From Cololabis saira (taxonomy: Eukaryota; Chordata; Actinopteri; Beloniformes; Belonidae): DNA of 64,000 nucleotides. The translations under genes were made by a program, and so were the position numbers. Below the pieces are notes generated by a model, which worked only from the letters and a program-made list of their open reading frames with translations, ran no database searches and was not told where the DNA came from. Positions within the stretch are counted from its first letter, which is position 1, and every line of letters begins with the position of its first letter. This document shows positions 24,411 to 64,000 of this stretch, one piece after another. Location: assembly GCF_033807715.1 (NCBI RefSeq), contig NC_084596.1, positions 36,046,879 through 36,110,878 on the forward strand, in the 5' to 3' direction.

Positions 24411-27400
24411 TATCTTTAAAGTGCTGCAACATGATATTATGCTAATATGAGCAGTAGTAAGAAAGTCAAGAGGTAATATCCTGTTGTTTACAGAGAACCA
24501 CAGAAATAAGAGAAAATCAGTTTGTTTGTTTCCACAAAAGCCGATAAGTTGTGTTCTGTTTTTATGAAAAGAAATGGTCAAAAACGTTGCCTACTTCACC
24601 TAGTTTACGTTCTTCAACATCACCAACTTTCTACACAATGACAGGAAATAATAGTTAATATACATGAAAACCAGGGTCAATTATTTGTTCATCTTAGTTG
24701 TGTGTGTGTGTGTTTTTAAATTATTATTTCTTTATTTTTTCCTTGAGGAACAAAAATTAGGTTTGACAACCAAATACATGAAGGTCTGTCTTACCAGAAA
24801 AATAAATCAACTTGAAAGAGAAACTGGGTCTTTGTTTAACACATAAGCCATTACATTTGCCTAAAATGTCCTCATAAAATAACACTTTCTTATCGTGGTG
24901 TGCACAAGAATGAAAAATGTGAGCGCTGCAAGCTGATTCCATCCTGGTTTATTTTGGTGTTTTTGAGTCCGTTCAATGACAGAAACAGCCAAACTCCCCT
25001 CCTCGCAGAGATGCATCCTCCGTGGATGACAGATTTTGCAGGACTTGGGCTGCCCCCTGCTTGCACTGAGAACCACAGGGTAATAAATGTAAACAGTGAT
25101 GCATTACTGTTGGCACGGCACTGTGTGAAACAGCTCGTTGATGTAATACTGTGAAGGAAAAAGAAAAAAAAGGAAAAAAAAAAGACAACTACCAAAAGCA
25201 TTGTCATGTAGCTGCAGCTTTTGTCTAGCAACAGAGCTCACAGTAAAAACTAACCATTTGTAGTTCAAGTTTCATCCCAAAAGCTTTTTGTTTGGCAATA
25301 CTTTTAATATCAGCTGGCTTTGTCTTAATTTTCTAGGAAGATAACCTCAACAACAAACAAAAACTAATGCCATTGAACGTGGATAAAACAATGATAAAGA
25401 TCTAAAGATAATATTTTCTTTCTCTTCTTTTAGTACAAAAAGGTTTTTTTCTTTTTCATCTTTAAAAGATACGATCGTATATAATTAGGATTGGAGAGTG
25501 CTAGTTCTGGTAGATTAAGAGGTACATGGACATCTATACTGGAGCTAAGGCCTGCTCTACATGCAGGCTCTGGAGTGAGAGCTCGCCTACTACACACACA
25601 ATACACAAAACACCTGACCATGTCTACATTACACTACCTGAAATGTGACAAAATCAAATTCAATCAATGCCCATCCCCGACTCACAGAAACATATACACC
25701 CCTCCTCCCCCCACACACACAGTTAAGAGCAAAGGGAAACACAAATACACAATCTGATTATACTGTTTGTTTTTTTTTGTTCTTATTTTTTTACATTACT
25801 GTACAATAGGAGGAAGAGAGGACTGGGGCCGGTACAGATGGCGAGGGGCTGGGATATACGGAGAAGTAGCACGGCGCCACGGTGGCTAATCTCCACTTAA
25901 TATAACACAAACATCCAAGACAGGCAATCACAAATGAGACGCAGTCTGAGCTACATGCTGTCCCACAACGCGCCGAGCATAATAAGTTCCTGTTTGGCAT
26001 GTTTCAGTGGGTAAAACCTCATTTGTAAAGTTGATGTTCCACACGGAGCAAAACAGTATATCTAGATTAGAGGATGGAGATAAGGGCCTGTGTTAAAGAG
26101 CACCTGTTTTTGCAGGGGATTTGATAACAATGCAAAAAATATATATTACAAAATATGTCACATGGTTGTAATGATTAGGAATGAAGTAAAGCCAGACTCT
26201 AGCTGACAACCCAGCAAAGTTCCTCATGCAGAGGAAGATATTTCTTTAATCTTCTCTGTTAAAAATCCAGTTACAAATGTGTGCTCGTGCCAGTATGCTC
26301 ACAGTTCTTGTCCCTGCTTCATTTCATATGAGCTTCTGTGCTTCTGTGCTTAACTCTTGTGTGTTTTCAAGCTTCCTAAATATTTCACATTTTCAGCCTC
26401 CTCAGGCTTGTGCTTTTTTATATATTTACTTCTCAGACACGTCAACGCACCATGTTCTGCCTGAAGAGTCAGTATTACTCCATCTAGTGGATTTTTCAAG
26501 TTACTGCAGCCACCCAGATACAAATTCAGCCGAAGGCTGTACTTGAGAGTTTAAAACAATAATCATAATAATGATAAAAATGTCTTTCAAATATAGATGT
26601 GCATTACACAGTGCTTAAACAATAAATGGTTCACTATATTGGGATAAGTGCTTATTTGCTGTCTTGCCAAGACACTTGTCTGCTTTATAAATCTGGACAG
26701 CCTGTATCATGTCTTTTTTTTTTGTCAAAGTTACAACAATTTGAATTCAGAGTAAAGCAAATTCTGGGATGTGAAAGGGCCATTTCACATGTGTCCAAAA
26801 ACAGTTGCATGAAACATGTTAAAAAGGCCGTTCTGTACTGATATGAAGTCTGAACTTTCTACACTATGTTATTAAACGCCTCTTCTCTGGATGCCAGAAT
26901 TAGCAGCATCGGGAGAGCCTATCTAAATTACAGGGGAATGAAGAGAAAAGACCAGGATTCATGTTTGTGAAGAGTGAAGAAAAAGGTTCTGCATGATTTT
27001 GGAGGGCTTCACATCACATTTACGTTTAGTAGATTTAAGGGACAGGGAAAAGTTCTTGCACCGAGCTGCATGTGCTCATAATTAGCTGAGCCACTGCTAC
27101 ACTGCGGGGGTTAAAGAGCTGTGCACATACTCAGAGAACCTCAGAAAAAAGCAGTAACAATGGTCAGTGGATGTGCAGGATGACAGATTTTGCTTTACTC
27201 TGACTTCACCTGCAGCTGCAAGATCTTCTCACTTAACCCGCAACATGTCTACGTATGAATGTGCTTGATTTAATATACAATTCTACATATCAAAAGTCTA
27301 CGTTAATACGTTCTCAGTGCTCAAAGAATGATAACAATCCTAAATATCAATTTAACAGCTAACAAACCGTGACAACCAGAAGGCATAGTCTGATGCAATC

Positions 27401-29330
27401 TCCAAAACAGATTCCTGCCTGCTAAGCTAAAAGAACGTCACCACCACCTGGAAGGAATAGGTGAAGGTATGCATGCAGCCGTCCATGCATTGGTTCTGTC
27501 TCAATCCCACCAACCTAAACCGACACCAACATTCAGAAACTCGACCCTGTCTGCTAAAGAGGTCGGTCTATCGTACCGCACCCTCTAACAAAACCAACAA
27601 CGGATCCAATCACAGATGAGGAATGATCGGCATGGTTCATTTGGAGTCTATAGATTTCATTTTGTACAAAATAAACATATACTGTCTTAATTATTATTAT
27701 TTACTAGCTTACTTTACAGAGAGGTAAAAAGGAGACACCTACTGAGAGAACAATACTGTGCAGCTACATTTAAAAACTACGTAAGTCATAGAGTTTTATC
27801 ATGTTTTCATCTGGAAACAAGCAGCATCTCTCTCTCTGCTTTCCGTCTCTCCACCGGTCACAGCACAGCTTGGCTCAGAGATCCAAATCAAGTGTCTCTT
27901 AATACATTTAAGGTCCCACTAACAGTAGGAGACTGACAGCACCCCAGTTTCTGAGATATATGTTACCAGAAATATGAGCAAACGCTCCCCTAACTTTAAT
28001 GTTTTTGGTAACATGCCAACCATGACACATGGATTCTCCTTCACAAACCACAAACCAGGATAGATTTCCCTCCAAAACAATGCCTGGAAGACTTAAGAAG
28101 AGATGGCACTTCTATGTGTGCAGAGTTGCATCCGCCTGTTTTTGTGTGGGAGTTTTTGTTTTGTTTTGTTTTTTTCTCCGACAGCAAATAAAAAGTCAGT
28201 TGGTATCAGTCCCTGTAACAAGTTTCCACAGGTAAGGAACCTCAAAGTCTACCTTTTGCATGGACCCTGAGAAATGGGCGCTGGGACGTGTTCTGTCAGA
28301 AACATAAAATGCTTTAGTGATGTGTGAGTTCACGCACTGATATTTCTTTGCCGAGTTCTCGAAGTCTAAGCAGCTTTAGTGAAGGAAAAGTTGCTATCGG
28401 AGGATACGTAATCGACTTCTTGGGTGTTAGTTAAATATTTGTGCTTTGTAAAACCTTATCTTAAATGTATTCAAAGAAGAAGCAGCATAAAAACAGGCTT
28501 AGTCTTAAGCTGAGATCAACTATGCTTGAGGTCACTGTGTGCTGTGTGAAATATACAGAGTGCATGAGTGGGGACTCGGTGTAGCCGCCTCCTTTTTCTG
28601 GCGATAGAACAGAGCCTATTTCCATTTTTCAGCATCATCAGACTGTAAATGGTCAACAAAGACACAGCGTGTCCTCCTCTTTTACAGTCACAGCACCACA
28701 AAGGAGTCTCCAGCTGTCCAGTCACTGCTGCAACAAAGTCCAACTTCTCAAACCGAGCGAGCTAGCTGAATACAGGAGAACAGTGTGTGTGTGCGTGTGT
28801 GTGTGCATGTGTGTGTGTGTGTGTGTGCGTGTGTGTGTGTCTGTGTGTGTGTGTGTGTCTCTATGCTGCTGCATGCACAAAACAAACACATGCAGCTTCA
28901 CAATCTACTGTACCTCTGAACTGCTGATGAAGGTCACATTTACAAGGTTTACAAAACAAAGAAAAAAAAAAGGAAAGGAAAAATAAACTGCATTATTAAA
29001 TTATGTGGAACAAATTAACTACTCATCCACACGCACAAACACGCAAATACACACACAGATCTTTTGGATGATGATCCAATTTCTTCTTCCTTTCGTTTTT
29101 TGTTTTCTTCTTTTACTAGATACAACACGCAGACAGATAGAAGTGGTTAGGATAGATATAATAAGCCCTTACAATATGTAAAGGTCTCCAGCGAATGGGA
29201 TCTCCCCCACAGCACACTGTGGGAAAGTGGGGTGAGGATGGAGGAGAAAGGAGGAGAGGGGAGAATGAGGGTGAGGGGACGGTGGGCCACGGAGAGCGCG
29301 CCCAGCAGCACTGAGAGAGAGGGGCGGCGT
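24411..29330 (-). other. slc6a9 3' flank, probable 3' UTR in part
   Basis: This starts directly after the slc6a9 stop codon (minus strand). I see no transposon ends here, only short CA, GT and poly-T runs, which contrasts with the repeat-rich introns. Read downstream of the stop, the first weak poly(A) signal is ATTAAA at 27,995-28,000 (minus). The first AATAAA is at 24,947-24,952, with another at 24,731-24,736. A 3' UTR of 1.3 to 4.4 kb is therefore possible; the true end is unknown. No other gene was recognised. Confidence 0.4.
28782..28858. repeat. (GT)n microsatellite
   Basis: Interrupted GT repeat of about 77 bases with single GC or CT units, lying in the slc6a9 3' flank. Confidence 0.95.
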
Positions 29331-61242
<31,912 letters not shown>

Positions 61243-61255
61243 GGTGAAGAAATGG

Positions 61256-63774
61256 CTGCAAAAGTAGCATCGGGCTTTAAAACAGCCCAAAAAGCCCTCG
61301 GACAAACCCACGTCTCCACCTCTATGATACTTGTAACACCAAAATGACCATGCTGGATTCCTCAAATAATTTCCCTGAGGGCAGGCCTAAGAGGGGTGTG
61401 GCTGGGGGATGGGCTTTTTTATCTTTTTTTTTTTACAAGAAATCAAATGTTTTTCTTGTGCAGACACTGGGCTGCAACTGAGCAAGTCTCTAAAAGCGCA
61501 CACTTGTATGAGTGTTCATTTATGTGCATCGGATATACAGCTGCATGTGTTCACACGTGTGTATAGCTACGATTACCTCCAAATTTTATTTTGGATGATG
61601 AAATCACTGACTCAAAAGCGCCACCTGATTCCCGGCCCTGTTTGTCTACTGAACGCACATGCAAACCCATGCAAAAGGCCGCTTATATTAACATATTTTA
61701 GGAAACCACTTAAACTACATACAGCGACTAAATTTGGTTTGACAGGCTTCGCTACTGTCTACTTTCTGAAAAGTGGGATGACTGTAGCCTGTTAAAGCAT
61801 TGAGAAGATAATCTCTCAATCCAATTCGGAAATAGGCTGTTCTTTGATGAAACAATGGCATTACGTGAGCGCAAGTGGATGAGAAGGATGGGAAGAGGCA
61901 AACTGAAAAAGAGACGGACACTGTCTCTCCCTCTCAAAGGAAGCAGGGCGACAGAAAGTGAGTCGGAGACGCAGGCGTGTGGAGAGGTAATTACTGATTT
62001 ATGCAGACAGGGAGGAATGTCTAGCAGGAGCCGCTGTAGCCATGTGCGCTCATCCACCCCCTCTCCCCCCCCAATCTGCTTTGCTTGTTCACTCATTTGC
62101 TAAACAAATTCATCTGTGCATGGGCTTTCATCGGGGTATGGCAGTCAAGTGATGCGCGAGACTGGCCTGCGGAACTGTTGGCTCTCGCAAGCTGTTCACC
62201 TGCATCCAACTCTCACACACATACACACACAAACAAGTGGATGTATCTTGTGCAAGAGCACAGACATGGCATCCGGTGATGCCAGCAGGGCGAGCAAATG
62301 CTGTGTGAATACGACGTTGAAAAGCTGCAGTATTTCCAAAACATCAGCTGTGGAGCTTAATTTGCTCCTTTGACTTACTGTGTCAATTGCAGAGCTGATA
62401 CGATTAGCTAATTAACCCATCAGACAGACAAGCACCAACAACTGATGACAAGTAACAACTTTTTATAAAAGCCTGCGTCATTGCCGATAACTTTTCAGGA
62501 AAGAGTTTGGCTAAAGGATGAGAATTTTCTGGTGTCAGATTTTCGACAGACAGAATGAGAGATTTTATCATTTTCATCTCTCAGTTTGTTTAGTAATGCA
62601 GTTTTAAATATTGAATCGTTGCCCAACTGAGAGGGCAGCAGAAGTCTTTCGCCATGTGTCACGTTCAGTCAGCTGGAAGTTGGAGGATGATGGTGAAGCG
62701 CTACCCTGAGGCCATGTCATTCTGAACTGGAGGACATCTGCACCACCATCAGCAGTGTTTTCACTGTAAAACATTTATCCTTTGCACATTGCACTTGGAG
62801 GATCCTGAATAGAGAAAACATTATAAAACATAAATGTTTACTTTATAATTAATTCATACTAAATGCCACAATAAACTGTTGCCTTCAGAGTATTATGTGT
62901 AAATACAGGAACAGGAACTGATACAAATACAGATTCCTCTCATGTTGAAATCATGGATGCTGAGAAACTAATAATGATCGATTAACAAACTTTAATCTTG
63001 TCTTCTCACCTAATTTCACTGCTGTGCTTATTTCTGACCATTTCATATATTTAATTTATCTGATCTTTCTATTTTGAGAGGACGTTTTCCCAGCCAGTTC
63101 CTTATGAAATCATTATTAATTGATACACTAATAATAATAACAGTTTTAATTTGATTCCTTCTGGGTTTGTTTTCTCAAGTAATAAAGTTTTTGTGTAGAA
63201 GTAACATCAAACTCAAGTTTCAGGTTTATTCGGTCAGAAGACCCTTTTCATAGTTCTCATAACTATTGAAGGAAGTTCTCCTTCATTTTGGTGTCAAACA
63301 ACAGCTGATTTTAATCTATAGAATTAACTTCATTTGTTCTCTTAAGCTTTTTTTGCATGAAAAGCTGCATCTGTGACACAGCTGTACACTGATGGGTCGA
63401 AATAAATCAAGTATACAACGTCTGGTCCGGATGGCATACAGTGACTGGGGGTGGGGGGGTTGATACTACAGCCGGACAGGGATCCATGAAGTTACCACGG
63501 ACTCACCAATATGTGCTGGATGCATCCTGAGCATTGCCAGCCTGTCCACTTTGAATGGGGTGACAACAAACATTGCCAGGGTTTAATGCGTCACAGCGGC
63601 AGTGTGGCTTCCGTCAACAGTTGAACATTTTTCCGACTTGTCATGCGTAACTGCCAGCATCAGCCAGTTAAACGGTGGCCACACAGCTAGTGCTAGCCAA
63701 TACAATCGTTCATGGGGGTGGCTCATTTTCAAATCACATGTTTTATTTGTAGGAATACATTTGATGAAGGCACC
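61256..63774 (-). promoter_or_regulatory. slc6a9 upstream flank or 5' intron
   Basis: If 61,225-61,242 is the initiating segment, this is either promoter or, given the acceptor-like ttttgcag at 61,256-61,263, a 5' UTR intron. A G/C-run rich stretch lies at 61,860-62,070. No TATA box, exon or element end could be supported. Confidence 0.25.
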
Positions 63775-63938
63775 ACCTGTGACGTGAGCGTGTGAGCCCT
63801 TCCTCTTGCAGTTGGGCCGGGTTTGAGTCCCATCCTGTGACCCTTTGCTCTTTGTTTCCCCCCTTTTGTCTCTCTCTGTCCACATGTCCTGTCTGATACT
63901 ATCAGTAAAAGCCACAATAGTCATAAAATCTTAAAAAT
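63775..63938 (+). mobile_element. tRNA-derived SINE, decayed
   Basis: 'gggccgggtttgagtcccat' (63,814-63,833) is a B-box-like phrase of tRNA-derived fish SINEs. 'gaccctttgctctttgtttc', a pyrimidine-rich stretch, and 'cagtaaaagccacaatagtc ataaaatcttaaaa' follow in the order usual for a widespread fish SINE ('ccctttgctgcatgtc... aataaaggcataaaatgcc'). The tRNA head is poorly preserved. Confidence 0.6.
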
Positions 63939-64000
63939 ATTTAAAAGAAAACTATGGTGATTGGTTGAATATGATTGCACAACGGAATGTTCCAATTAAA

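Noticed and set aside
24137..24581. Tyr-Ile repeat frames on both strands
   Set aside because: Translation of the TA microsatellite.
63500..63540. Possible first exon starting ATGCATCCAGCACAT with a good gtgagt donor
   Set aside because: It ends in phase 1, while exon 2 requires phase 0 to keep the GlyT1 frame.

Overview
The window is vertebrate nuclear DNA, almost certainly from a teleost fish. The main evidence is a 13-exon gene with GT-AG introns whose protein reads as the glycine transporter GlyT1 (slc6a9). Supporting this are a Tol2-like hAT MITE family, L2-type LINE tails, fish-type TTAA and TA MITEs, a tRNA-derived SINE and long CA and TA microsatellites. The species cannot be named from the sequence.

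Layout. Positions 1-24,000 are gene-poor. Their one convincing gene is an unrecognised single-exon ORF of 363 codons on the + strand (1956-3047) with degenerate internal repeats and an AATAAA 154 bases after the stop. The rest of this part holds decayed mobile elements: a Tol2-like MITE (3.3-4.1 kb), a LINE split by a TTAA MITE (6.1-7.0 kb), a hAT-like MITE (7.6-8.4 kb), a foldback element carrying a minisatellite (10.2-10.7 kb), a Tc1/mariner pseudogene (14.3-15.3 kb), a hAT transposase pseudogene (18.2-19.9 kb) and an L2 LINE tail (20.8-21.3 kb). Positions 24,400-29,330 have few recognisable repeats and lie directly downstream of the slc6a9 stop codon, so they may hold its 3' UTR.

Positions 29,331-61,242 hold slc6a9 on the minus strand. 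Twelve exons between 29.3 and 47.7 kb join in frame without a break. A likely 18-base initiating coding segment lies 13.6 kb further upstream at 61,225-61,242. The model gives 649 residues, about the size of mammalian GlyT1. It has 12 membrane segments, a large glycosylated second extracellular loop with a probable disulfide, and a Lys/Glu-rich C-terminal tail without the mammalian C-terminal Ser-Arg-Ile. The protein should import glycine with Na+ and Cl-, mainly in glia and at glycinergic and glutamatergic synapses.

The introns have been heavily remodelled by transposons. One 1,034-base intron is 90% MITE. One Tol2-like MITE ends 29 bases from a splice acceptor and a palindromic MITE begins 24 bases past a donor. 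A Harbinger-like element in another intron still carries a Myb/SANT-like reading frame. Positions 61,256-64,000 are slc6a9 upstream flank and end in a SINE.
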